From Streptomyces malaysiensis subsp. samsunensis (lineage in GTDB: Bacteria > Actinomycetota > Actinomycetes > Streptomycetales > Streptomycetaceae), in contig NZ_JANIIC010000028.1 in the NCBI RefSeq assembly GCF_024519315.1, forward strand, positions 60,090-124,089: a stretch of DNA of 64,000 nucleotides. The letters run 5' to 3'. Positions 51,958 to 62,800 of the stretch are shown here, in pieces. The position numbers and the translations under genes are program-made. Within the stretch, counting starts at the first letter, position 1. Each line of letters opens with the position of its first letter. Below the pieces are notes generated by a model, which saw only the letters and a program-made list of their open reading frames with translations, ran no database searches and was not told the DNA's origin.

Positions 51958-53492
51958 CCTCCGACACCACCGTGCCGTCCTCCGCGACCGACCAGGGCTG
52001 GGGGAAGCTGAACAGTCGGCTGCTGCTGGTCAACCTGTCCTTCCTGGGCGCGCCGGTGGGCATGTTCCTCGCCAGCCTCGTGCTCACCGGAGGCGAGGCC
52101 AACCTCCAGGTCATCATCACCTCCGCGTCGCTGTTCGTGACCTTCCTGATCATCAGCGGCATCGGGCTGATGCGCCTGTTCACCACCCGATACCTGCTCA
52201 CCGAGGACCGGCTGGAGTTCCGCTCGGGCCTGCTCTTCCGCAGCCGGCGCTCGATCCCGGTCGGCCGCATCCGCGGCGTCGACCTCACCGCCAAGCCGTT
52301 CCACCGGATCTTCGGCCTCACCACGCTGCGGATCGACACCGGGGAGCAGAGCTCCAGCGTCGGCGGCTGCACCCTGGACGGCATCTCCAAGGCCGAGGCC
52401 CACGAGCTGAGCCGTCGCATCATCGCCCTGCGCGACGCCGGCCGGATCCGTCCGGCGGCCGACGACGACAGTGTCATCTGCCGGCTGGACTGGTCCTGGC
52501 TGCGCTACGGACCGCTGACCGTATGGGGCGTGGGCGGCGTTTTCATCGCTGCGGGCAGTACGTACCGGGTCCTGAACGATCTCAACGTCAATCCGCTCGA
52601 ACTCGGTGTCGTCAAGGACCTTGAGCGCCGCTTCGGCTCCGTTCCGCTCTGGTACGGAATCCTGGTGACCGTCCTCGTCATCGTCGTCCTCGGCATGCTC
52701 GGCTCCACGGCCACCTTCATCGAGAACTGGGCCGGCTACGAACTGCGCCGCGAGGACGGCGGAATCCTCCGCATCCGTCGCGGACTGCTGGCCACCCGCT
52801 CCGTGAGCATCGAGGAACACCATCTGCGCGGCCTCGAACTCGTCGAACCCATTCCGCTGCGCTGGGCCGGGGGCGCCAAGCTCAACGCCGTCGCCACCGG
52901 CCTGGGAGGCGAGGACGAGAACCGCAGCCGCCGTGCCCTGACCTCTCCCACCCCGCGGGCCGAGGCCCTGCGGGTGGCCGCCGAAGCGCTGCCGGTCGGC
53001 CCCGGCCTGATCGAGCGCGGGGACCTCCTCGGGCACCCCAGGGCCGCCCTGCGGCGCCGCGTCAACCGCGCCCTCATCTGGGCGGTCCTGATCGCGGCGG
53101 TCCCGTTCGGGCTGGGGCTGTGGCTCGGTACCGGATTCATCGTCGCCGGCGTGATCACCGGTGTGGTGCTGGTGCCGATCCTGGTGGCGTTCGCCTTCAA
53201 CGCCTACCGCACCCTCGGCCATGGGCTCCGCGGCCGCTATCTGGTCGCCTCCTCCGGGGCGTTCGCCCACCGCACCGTCGCCCTCCAGCGCGAGGCGATC
53301 ATCGGCTGGAAGATTTCCCGTACGGCCTTCCAGCGCCGGGCCGGGCTGCTCACCGTCGGTGCGACCACCGCCGCCGGTGAGGGTGTCTATCGTGTGCACG
53401 ACGTGACCGAAGGCCAGGGGATCGCCTTTGCCGAGACCGCGGTACCCGGGCTGCTCGCCCCATTCATCGAGCGGGTCCCCGACCGTGGCTGA
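51954..53492 (+). CDS. PH-domain membrane protein, YdbT-like
   Basis: 512 residues. Alternating membrane pairs and bPH2 domains: LVNLSFLGAPVGMFLASLVL; the first PH domain (RRSIPVGRIRGVDLTAKPFH, IFGLTTLRIDTG); a second after residue ~240 (RRGLLATRSVSIEEHHLRGL); and a third after ~385 (YLVASSGAFAHRTVALQREA). This triple-PH layout is that of YdbT. Same operon as the YdbS-like gene. Confidence 0.88.
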   Translation: MTSDTTVPSSATDQGWGKLNSRLLLVNLSFLGAPVGMFLASLVLTGGEANLQVIITSASLFVTFLIISGIGLMRLFTTRYLLTEDRLEFRSGLLFRSRRSIPVGRIRGVDLTAKPFHRIFGLTTLRIDTGEQSSSVGGCTLDGISKAEAHELSRRIIALRDAGRIRPAADDDSVICRLDWSWLRYGPLTVWGVGGVFIAAGSTYRVLNDLNVNPLELGVVKDLERRFGSVPLWYGILVTVLVIVVLGMLGSTATFIENWAGYELRREDGGILRIRRGLLATRSVSIEEHHLRGLELVEPIPLRWAGGAKLNAVATGLGGEDENRSRRALTSPTPRAEALRVAAEALPVGPGLIERGDLLGHPRAALRRRVNRALIWAVLIAAVPFGLGLWLGTGFIVAGVITGVVLVPILVAFAFNAYRTLGHGLRGRYLVASSGAFAHRTVALQREAIIGWKISRTAFQRRAGLLTVGATTAAGEGVYRVHDVTEGQGIAFAETAVPGLLAPFIERVPDRG

Positions 53493-53523
53493 CCGCCCAT
53501 AGACCAACTGGCGTCCCCCGGGG

Positions 53524-53560
53524 AGGTGGAGGGGCGGGCCGAAAGGCCGCCCCTCCACCT
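53524..53560 (+). terminator. Terminator of the PH-domain operon
   Basis: AGGTGGAGGGGCG...GCC (53524-53540) pairs with GGCCGCCCCTCCACCT (53545-53560) around GAAA, with one bulged G. The stem is about 16 bp, 32 bases after the YdbT-like stop. Confidence 0.85.
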
Positions 53561-53725
53561 TCGAAGACCACTCCGAAGACCTCTGCCTCCGCCGCGGCTC
53601 GCTTCCCCCATGAAAGCGCATTATTTCTTCGCACTCCTTGTCGTCACCGGAATTCTCATGCACTCTGGTGAGCTGAGCGCCGCAATTGCGGAATGGCGGG
53701 TGAATACGGGACTCCAAAGGGATGA

Positions 53726-53752
53726 TAGGGGTCCATAGGGGGTTTGAAGGGG
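53726..53752 (+). promoter_or_regulatory. Phased TAGGGG repeats upstream of the PKS
   Basis: TAGGGG at 53726-53731 and 53736-53741 and AAGGGG at 53747-53752 lie 10 and 11 bp apart, one helical turn each, about 50-75 bases before the first PKS start codon. The same hexamer builds the array in front of the thioesterase gene. It is a plausible activator site for the LAL regulator encoded at 45882; this is inference. Confidence 0.5.
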
Positions 53753-53800
53753 TATCTTGCTGTCCTGCCCTGTGTAAGGCTGGCCTACGGTCTAGGTGTT

Positions 53801-56800
53801 ATGTCTTGCGAGATAATGGGGCGCGTGATGGTGAGTGAGTCTGCGGATTTCACGCCCGAGCACATCGAAATGCAGGGTTCGAGCCCCGAAGGAGCCTCCC
53901 CGTGGCGGGACCGGCTCGCCGGACTCCCCGAGGCCGAGCGCGCCGAGGCCCTCACCGCCTGGGTCGGCGAGGCCGTCGCACAGGCCCTCAAGGACAAGGC
54001 GCCGGAGCTCCTGGACCCCGAACGTCCCTTCCTCGACCTGGGCTTCGACTCCCTCGCCACGGTCGATCTGCACGCCCGGCTGACCGCCGCCACCGGACTG
54101 CGGCTGCCGGTGACCATCGCCTTCGACCACCCCACCCCGGCCGACCTCGCCCGCCGGCTGCGGGCCGAACTCCTCGGTGCCGAGGACGGCCCCGACGCCG
54201 CCACGACCGACGCCGGCCCCGCCCCCACAGCCGCCGACGAGCCCATTGCCATTGTCGGAATGAGCTGCCGATTCCCCGGTGCGGTCGGCTCTCCCGAAGA
54301 ACTCTGGGAAATCGTCGCGGGCGGAAAAGACGTCATCTCCGAATTCCCGGGGACCCGGGGCTGGGATCTCGCCGGACTTTACGACCCCGACCCGGACCGG
54401 GCGGGCAGCAGCTATACCCGCGAAGGCGGATTCCTGCACAACGCCGATGAATTCGATCCGGCGTTCTTCGGAATCTCCCCGCGCGAGGCCATGGCGATGG
54501 ATCCGCAGCAGCGGCTGCTGATGGAGACCTCCTGGGAGGTCTTCGAACGCGCCGGTATCGACCCCGCGATCCTCCGGGGCGGCCGGACCGGTGTGTTCGT
54601 CGGCGCCGAGGCCCAGGACTACGGCCCCCGGCTGCACGAGGCCGAGCAGGGCTTCGAGGGCTATCTGGTCACCGGCAACGCCGCCAGCGTCGCCTCCGGC
54701 CGCATCGCCTACACCTTCGGCTTCGAAGGCCCCACCGTCACCGTCGACACCGCCTGCTCCTCCTCCCTGGTGGCCCTCCACTTGGCCGTCCAGGCGCTGC
54801 GCTCGGGCGAGTGCAGCATGGCGCTCGCCGGTGGCGCGGCGGTCATGGCCAACCCCGGCTCGTTCATCGCCTTCAGCCGCCAGCGCGGCCTGGCCCCCGA
54901 CGGCCGCTGCAAGCCGTTCGCCGCCGCGGCCGACGGCACCGCCTGGGGCGAGGGCGTCGGCATGCTGCTGGTCGAACGGCTCTCGGACGCCCAGCGGAAC
55001 GGCCACCGGGTGCTGGCCGTCGTCCGGGGCACCGCGATCAACCAGGACGGTGCGAGCAACGGCCTGACCGCCCCCAGCGGCCCCGCCCAGCAGCGCGTCA
55101 TCCGCCAGGCCCTCGCCAACGCCGGACTGTCGGCCGGTGACGTGGACGTCGTCGAGGCCCACGGCACCGGGACGACCCTGGGCGACCCGATCGAGGCCCA
55201 GGCGCTGCTGGCCACGTACGGGCGGGAGCGGGACGGGGACCGGCCGCTGTGGCTCGGCTCGCTCAAGTCCAACATCGGCCACACCCAGTCCGCGGCCGGT
55301 GTCGGCGGCATCATCAAGATGGTCATGGCGATGCGCCACGGCGTCCTGCCGCGCAGCCTGCACATCGACGAGCCGACCCCGCATGTCGACTGGACCGGCG
55401 GCGGCGTCGAGCTGCTGACCGAGGCGCGGGAGTGGCCCGAGCACGGCCGCCCGCGCCGCGCCGCCGTCTCCTCGTTCGGTATGAGCGGCACCAACGCCCA
55501 CGCCATCATCGAGCAGCCCCCCGCCCCCGCCGAGGAGCGGGCCGATGCCGAGAAGCCTGACGACGAGGCCACCGCGCAGCCCGCGCTACTGCCCTGGGCC
55601 CTGTCCGCGAAGACCACCGACGCCCTCCGCGACCAGGCCCGGCGGCTGCACACGCTGCTGGAGTCGGACCCCGGGCTCGCCCTCACCGACATCGGCCACT
55701 CCCTGGCCACCACCCGCGCCACCTTCGAACAGCGCGCCGTGCTCTGTGCGGGCGACCGCGACGGCTTCCTCGACGCCCTGCGCACCCTCGCCGACGGCGC
55801 CGACGCACCGTCCGTCGTGCGCGGCGCCCCCGCCGCCGGAAAGCTGGCCCTGCTGTTCACCGGACAGGGCAGCCAGCGCCTCGGTATGGGCCGCGAACTC
55901 TACGACGCCTACCCCGTCTTCGCCGAAGCCCTCGACGACGCCTGCTGGTACCTCGAAGAGCAGCTCGAACGCCCGCTCCTCGACGTGCTCTTCGCCGAGG
56001 AGGGCACCCCCGAGGCCGACCTCCTCGACCGCACCGACTACACCCAGCCCGCACTGTTCGCGGTCGAGGTCGCGCTCTACCGCCTCCTCGAATCCTGGGG
56101 GCTGCGCCCCGAACTGCTCGCCGGACACTCCATCGGTGAGCTGGCCGCCGCGCATGTGGCGGGTGTGCTGTCGCTGGAGGATGCCGCCGCGCTGGTGGCG
56201 GCGCGTGGCCGTTTGATGCAGGAGCTTCCGGCGGGTGGCGCGATGATCGCCGTCCAGGCGTCGGAGGACGAGGTGCTGCCGCTGCTCGCCGGACGTGAGG
56301 ACCGGATCGGCATCGCCGCCGTCAACGGCCCCCAGTCCACCGTCGTCTCGGGCGCCGAGCAGGACGCGCTGGAGATCGCGGCGGCCTTCGAGGAGCGGGG
56401 CCGTAAGACCAAGCGGCTCACCGTCAGCCATGCGTTCCACTCCCCGCTGATGGACGGCATGCTCGCCGAATTCCGGCGCGTCGCCCAGGTGCTGGACTAC
56501 GCCCCGCCGCGCATCCCCGTGGTCTCCACCCTCACCGGGCGCGTGGCCACCGCAGAGGAGCTGTGCTCGCCCGAGTACTGGGTGCGCCACGTCCGCGAGG
56601 CCGTCCGCTTCCTCGACGGGGTGCGTACGCTCGCCGACAAGGGCGCCACCACCTTCCTTGAGCTCGGCCCCGACGCCGTGCTCACCGCCATGGCCCAGGA
56701 CTGTCTGCCCGACGCCGAGGGCACCGCGTACGCCCCCGCCCTGCGCGGCGGGCGCCCCGAGGCCGAAACCGTGACCGCGGCCTTGGCGCTGGCGTACGTC

Positions 56801-59800
56801 CGGGGCAAGAAGGCCGACTGGGCCGCCCCCTACGCCGCCCTCGGCGCCCGCCCGATCGACCTGCCCACCTACGCCTTCCAGCGCCAGCGGTACTGGCTCA
56901 ACGCCCCGGCCCCGGCGGGATCGGCGGCGGAGGCCGCGCCGGGCTCGGTCGTGGACGGTCGGTTCTGGGATGTGGTGGAGCGCGGGGATGTGGCCGCGTT
57001 GGCGGCGGAGCTTGCGGTGGATCCGGGGGTTTCGCTGGGTGAGGTGTTGCCTGCGTTGTCGTTGTGGCGGCGGCAGGAGTCGGTGCGCTCTGTGGTGGAT
57101 GGTTGGCGTTATCGGGTGTTGTGGAGGCCGGTGACGGATCGGTTGTCGGCGGGTGGGGTGTTGGGTGGTTCGTGGGTGGTTGTGGTGCCTTCGGGTGGGG
57201 CTGGGGGTGTGTGGGCCGCGGGTGTGGTGCGGTTGTTGGCTGGGTGTGGTGTTGATGTGCGGGTGGTCGAGTCGGATGCGGTGGACCGCGCGGGGTTGGC
57301 GGATGAGCTGCGTACGGCGGTGGGCGACGCCTCGGTGACGGGTGTGGTGTCGCTTCTCGCGATGGGCGCGGGTGAGTCGGGTGTGCTGCGTACGGCTGCT
57401 TTGACGCAGGCGTTGGGTGATGTGGGTGTGGATGGGGCGTTGTGGGTGGCGACGCGGGGTGCGGTGTCGGTGGGGCGTTCGGATGGTGTGGTGGATCCGG
57501 GTCAGGCGTCGGTGTGGGGGCTTGGTCGGGTGGCGGCGTTGGAGCTGCCCGAGCGGTGGGGCGGTCTGGTCGATCTGCCGGAGTCGGTGGATGAGCGTGT
57601 GCTGGGTCGGTTGGCGGGTGTGCTGGCCGGGGCCGGTGGCGAGGACCAGGTCGCGGTGCGCGCCTCGGGCGTCTTCGGACGTCGGCTGGTGCGGGCGGCC
57701 ACGCCGGGTTCGGCGACGGGTGCTGCCTCGGACGGCTCGTGGACACCGGGCGCCGGTTCGGTGCTGGTGACGGGCGGTACGGGTGCGCTGGGTGCGCAGC
57801 TGGCCCGCTGGCTGGTGGAGAGCGGGGCCGAGCATGTGGTGCTCACCAGCCGTCGGGGGCTGGAGGCGCCGGGCGCGGTGGAGCTGCGGGATGAGCTGGT
57901 CGCGTCGGGTGCTCGGGTGACGGTCGCCGCGTGTGATGTGGCGGACCGGGACGCGCTCGCCGAGCTGCTGGCCGGGCTTCCGGCAGAGCTTCCGCTGACC
58001 GCCGTCGTCCACGCGGCCGGTGTGCTGGACGATGGCGTACTGGACTCGCTCACGCCCGAGCGGTTCGCCTCGGTACTGCGGGCCAAGGTGGACGCCGCGC
58101 GCCATCTGGACGAGCTGACGCGGGGCCTGGACCTCTCGGCGTTTGTGCTCTTCTCCTCGATCACGGGGTCGGTGGGCGCGGCAGGGCAGGGCAACTACGC
58201 GGCGGCCAATGCCTACTTGGACGCGCTAGCCGAGTTGCGGCGCGCCGAGGGGCTGCTCGCCACCTCCATCGCTTGGGGCCCGTGGGCCGAGGGTGGCATG
58301 GCCGGTGACGACGCCATGGAGCGGCGGATGCGCCGCGAGGGCATGCCGCCGATGGCGCCCGAGTCGGCGCTCACCGCGCTGCGTCAGGCGCTGGAGCTGG
58401 ATGACACCGCCGTGACGGTCGCGGACATCGACTGGGAGCACTACACCGGCACCCTCACCGCCGTACGGCCGAGCCCGCTGATCGCCGAGCTGGCGGCGGA
58501 GGCCGGGCCGCGCGCCGCGACCGGCGCCGACACCGCGAAGGTCGTCACCGACGCCGACGCCGCCTCCCCCCTCGGCGAGCGGCTGAGCGGCCTTCCGAAG
58601 GCCGAACAGGGCCGTGCGCTGCTGGAGTTGGTGCGTGCGCAGGTCGCGTCGGTGCTGGGGCACGGCGGGGCCGATGCGGTCGAGGCCGGGCGCGCCTTCA
58701 AGGAGCTGGGTTTCGACTCGCTGGCCGCGATCGAGCTGCGCAACCGGCTGAACGCGGCGACCGGTCTGCGGCTGGCCGCCACGCTCATCTACGACTACCC
58801 GAACGCCACGTCCCTCGCCGACCATCTGCGTACGGAGCTGCTGGGCGTCGATGTCGCGGTGGACGGCGGTGTGGTGGCGCCCACGGTCGCGGTGGCCGAC
58901 GATCCGATCGCGATTGTGGCGATGAGCTGCCGTTTCCCGGGTGGGGTGCGGTCGCCGGAGGAGCTGTGGGAGCTGCTGACGGCGGGCGGGGACGCGGTCG
59001 CGGAGTTTCCGTCCGATCGTGGCTGGGATCTGGCGGGGCTGTACGACCCGGATCCGGACCGTCAGGGGACGACGTACACGCGTGAGGGTGGCTTCCTCTA
59101 CGACGCCGGGGACTTCGACGCGTCGTTTTTCGGGATTTCGCCGCGTGAGGCCCTTGCCATGGATCCGCAGCAGCGGCTGCTGCTGGAGACGTCGTGGGAG
59201 GCGTTCGAGCGCGCGGGCATCGACCCGGCAACGCTGCGCGGCAGCCGTACCGGTGTCTTCGCGGGCACCAACGGCCAGGACTACGCCGGGCTCGTCGCCA
59301 CCCCGCCCGAGGGGCTGGAGGGTCACCTCGGCACGGGCAACGCGGCGAGCGTGGTGTCCGGCCGGGTGTCGTACACCTTCGGTCTCGAGGGTCCGGCGGT
59401 GACGGTGGACACGGCGTGTTCATCGTCGCTGGTGGCCCTGCACATGGCCGTTCAGGCGCTGCGCGGCGGCGAGTGCACGATGGCGCTCGCCGGTGGTGTC
59501 ACGGTGATGTCCACGCCGGACGCGTTCGTGGACTTCAGCCGTCAGCGCGGGCTCGCGGAGGACGGCCGGATCAAGGCGTTCGCGGCCGGGGCCGATGGCA
59601 CCGGCTGGGGCGAGGGCGTGGGCATGCTGCTGGTCGAGCGGCTGTCGGACGCGGAGAGGAACGGTCACCCGGTGCTGGCGATCGTGCGGGGCAGCGCGAT
59701 CAACCAGGATGGTGCGTCGAACGGTCTGACGGCGCCGAACGGTCCGTCCCAGCAGCGTGTCATCCGCCAGGCCCTGGCCGGTGCGGGACTGTCGGCCGGT

Positions 59801-62800
59801 GATGTGGACGCGGTCGAGGCGCATGGCACGGGTACGACGTTGGGTGATCCGATCGAGGCGCAGGCGCTGCTTGCCACGTATGGGCGGGAGCGGGATGGGG
59901 ACCGGCCGTTGTGGCTGGGCTCTATCAAGTCGAACATCGGTCATACGCAGGCTGCGGCCGGTGTCGCGGGCATCATCAAGATGGTGTTGGCGATGCGGCA
60001 TGGTGTGTTGCCGCAGACGTTGCATGTGGATGAGCCGTCGCCGCATGTGGACTGGTCGACGGGTGCGGTGTCGCTGCTGACGGAGCAGGTGGAGTGGCCG
60101 GAGACCGGCCGCCCGCGCCGCGCGGGCGTGTCGTCCTTCGGGCTCAGCGGCACCAATGCGCACACCATCATCGAGCAGGCCCCGGCCACTTCGGCTGCCC
60201 TGACCGAGAAGCCGGAACCGCGTGAGCCGGCCGTGCTGCCGTGGCTGCTGTCGGCGAAGGATGGTCAGGCGCTGCACGCCCAGGCCGCACAGCTGGCCAC
60301 CCATCTCCGCACCCACCCCGAACTGAGCGCGACCGACCTCGCCTTCTCGCTCGCCACCAGCCGCGCCGCGCTGGAGCGGCGCGCGGCGCTCGTCACCACG
60401 GACCGTGAGGCGTTCCTCGCGGGCCTGGACGCGCTGGCCCGTGGCGAGTCCGTCCCGGATGTGGTGGAGGGGGCGGTCGCCGAGGGCAAGGTGGCGTTCC
60501 TGTTCACGGGGCAGGGGAGTCAGCGGCTGGGGATGGGGCGTGAGCTGTATGACGCCTATCCGGTGTTCGCGGATGCGCTGGATGAGGTGTGTGCGCATCT
60601 GGATCTGTACCTTGAGCGGCCGCTGCGGGGTGTGCTGTTCGGGGAGGACGCGGCCGTACTGGATCAGACGGCGTTCACTCAGCCCGCGCTGTTCGCGGTC
60701 GAGGTGGCGCTGTTCCGGCTGGTCGAGGCATGGGGTCTGAAGGCGGACTTCCTCTCGGGCCACTCGATTGGTGAGCTGGCCGCCGCGCATGTGGCGGGTG
60801 TGCTGTCGCTGGAGGATGCCGCTGCGCTGGTGGCGGCGCGTGGCCGTTTGATGCAGGAGCTTCCGGCGGGTGGCGCGATGGTCGCGGTGCAGGCGTCGGA
60901 GGACGAGGTGCTGCCGCTGCTCAGCGAGCGGGTCAGCATCGCCGCGCTCAACGGGCCGACGTCCGTTGTGATCGCCGGTGACGAGGACGTGGCGCTGGAG
61001 ATCGCCGCGTCGTTCGAGGCCCAGGGTCGTAAGACCAAGCGGCTCACCGTGAGCCATGCGTTCCACTCGCCGCGTATGGACGGGATGCTGGACGCGTTCC
61101 GCGAGGTGGCCGAGGGTCTGACGTACGAGGCTCCGCGGATCCCGATCGTCTCCAACCTCACCGGTGGCGTGGTGTCCGCCGAGGAGATCACGAGCCCCGA
61201 GTTCTGGGTGCGCCATGTCCGGGAGGCCGTGCGCTTCCTCGACGGTGTGCGGACGTTGGAAGCCCAGGGTGTGACGACCTTTGTCGAGCTCGGCCCCGAT
61301 GGCGTGCTCTCTGCGATGGCGCAGGAGTGTGTGACCGGCGACGACGCCGCGTTCGCCGCCGCGCTGCGGAAGGGGCGTGCGGAGGTCGAGTCGGTGACCG
61401 CCGCCCTCGCCGTGCCGCATGTCCGGGGCCAGTCGCCGGATTGGCGTGAGTACTTCGAGGGCACCGGGGCCCGGCGGGTCGAGCTGCCGACGTACGCCTT
61501 CCAGCGCACCCGGTACTGGTGGGAGGAGGCCCCGGCGGCGGAGGCCGCGCTTGGCGGTGCCGTCGATGGTCGGTTCTGGGATGTGGTGGAGCGCGGGGAT
61601 GTGGCCGCGTTGGCGGCGGAGCTTGCGGTGGATCCGGGGGTTTCGCTGGGTGAGGTGTTGCCTGCGTTGTCGTTGTGGCGGCGGCAGGAGTCGGTGCGTT
61701 CTGTGGTGGATGGTTGGCGTTATCGGGTGTTGTGGAGGCCGGTGACGGATCGGTTGTCGGCGGCGGGTGTGTTGGGTGGTTCGTGGGTGGTTGTGGTGCC
61801 TTCGGGTGGGGCTGGGGGTGTGTGGGCCGCGGGTGTGGTGCGGTTGTTGGCTGGGTGTGGTGTTGATGTGCGGGTGGTCGAGTCGGACGCGGTGGACCGC
61901 GCGGGGCTCGCGGATGAGCTGCGTACGGCGGTTGTGGGCGGTTCGGTGGCGGGGGTGTTCTCGCTGCTGGCCGTCGGGGGTGAGTCGGGGCTGTTGCGTA
62001 CGGCTGCTTTGACGCAGGCGTTGGGTGATGTGGGTGTGGGTGCGCGGTTGTGGGTTGCGACGCGGGGTGCGGTGTCGGTAGGGCGTTCGGATGGTGTGGT
62101 GGATCCGGATCAGGCGTCGGTGTGGGGGCTTGGCCGGGTGGCGGCGCTGGAGCTGCCCGAGCGCTGGGGCGGTCTGGTCGACCTTCCCGAGACGGCCGAT
62201 GAGCGTGCGCTGGCCCGGTTGGCGGGTGTGCTGGCCGGTGCCAGTGGCGAGGACCAGGTCGCGGTGCGCGCCTCGGGCGTCTTCGGACGCCGGCTGACGG
62301 AGGCTTCCGGGGCCCGGACATCGGGCGATGAGGGCTGGCACGCCTCGGGTTCGGTGCTGGTGACGGGCGGTACGGGTGCGCTGGGTGCGCAGCTGGCCCG
62401 CTGGCTGGTGGAGTGCGGTGCAGAGCACCTGGTGCTCACCAGCCGCCGGGGCCTCGACGCCCCGGGCGCGGCGGAGTTGCGGGATGAGCTGGCCGCGTCG
62501 GGTGCACGGGTGACCGTGGCCGCGTGTGATGTGGCGGACCGGGACGCGCTCGCCGAGCTGCTGGCGTCCATACCGGCCGAGTTCCCGCTGACCGCCGTCG
62601 TGCACGCGGCCGGTGTGCTGGACGACGGCCTTGTGGACACGCTGGACGCGGAGCGCCTGGAGCGGGTGGTGCGCGCCAAGGCCACCTCCGCGCGGAACCT
62701 CCACGAGCTGACGCGCGACCTGGACCTCTCGGCGTTTGTGCTCTTCTCCTCGTTCGCCGGATCGGTGGGCGCGGCAGGGCAGGGCAACTACGCGGCGGCC

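Larger units (their letters stand above)
53493..53800. other. Intergenic region before the PKS gene
   Basis: About 300 bases containing the PH-operon terminator (53524-53560), a short stretch with lower GC than its surroundings around 53605-53760, and the AGGGG repeats of the PKS promoter. A 70-codon open frame at 53526-53738 (MEGRAERPPLHLRRPLRRPL at its start) overlaps the terminator and looks non-coding. Confidence 0.6.

Noticed and set aside
56900..57760. Dehydratase domain between AT1 and KR1
   Set aside because: No DH HxxxGxxxxP motif was seen; the segment reads as the structural half of a ketoreductase. The same holds for module 2.
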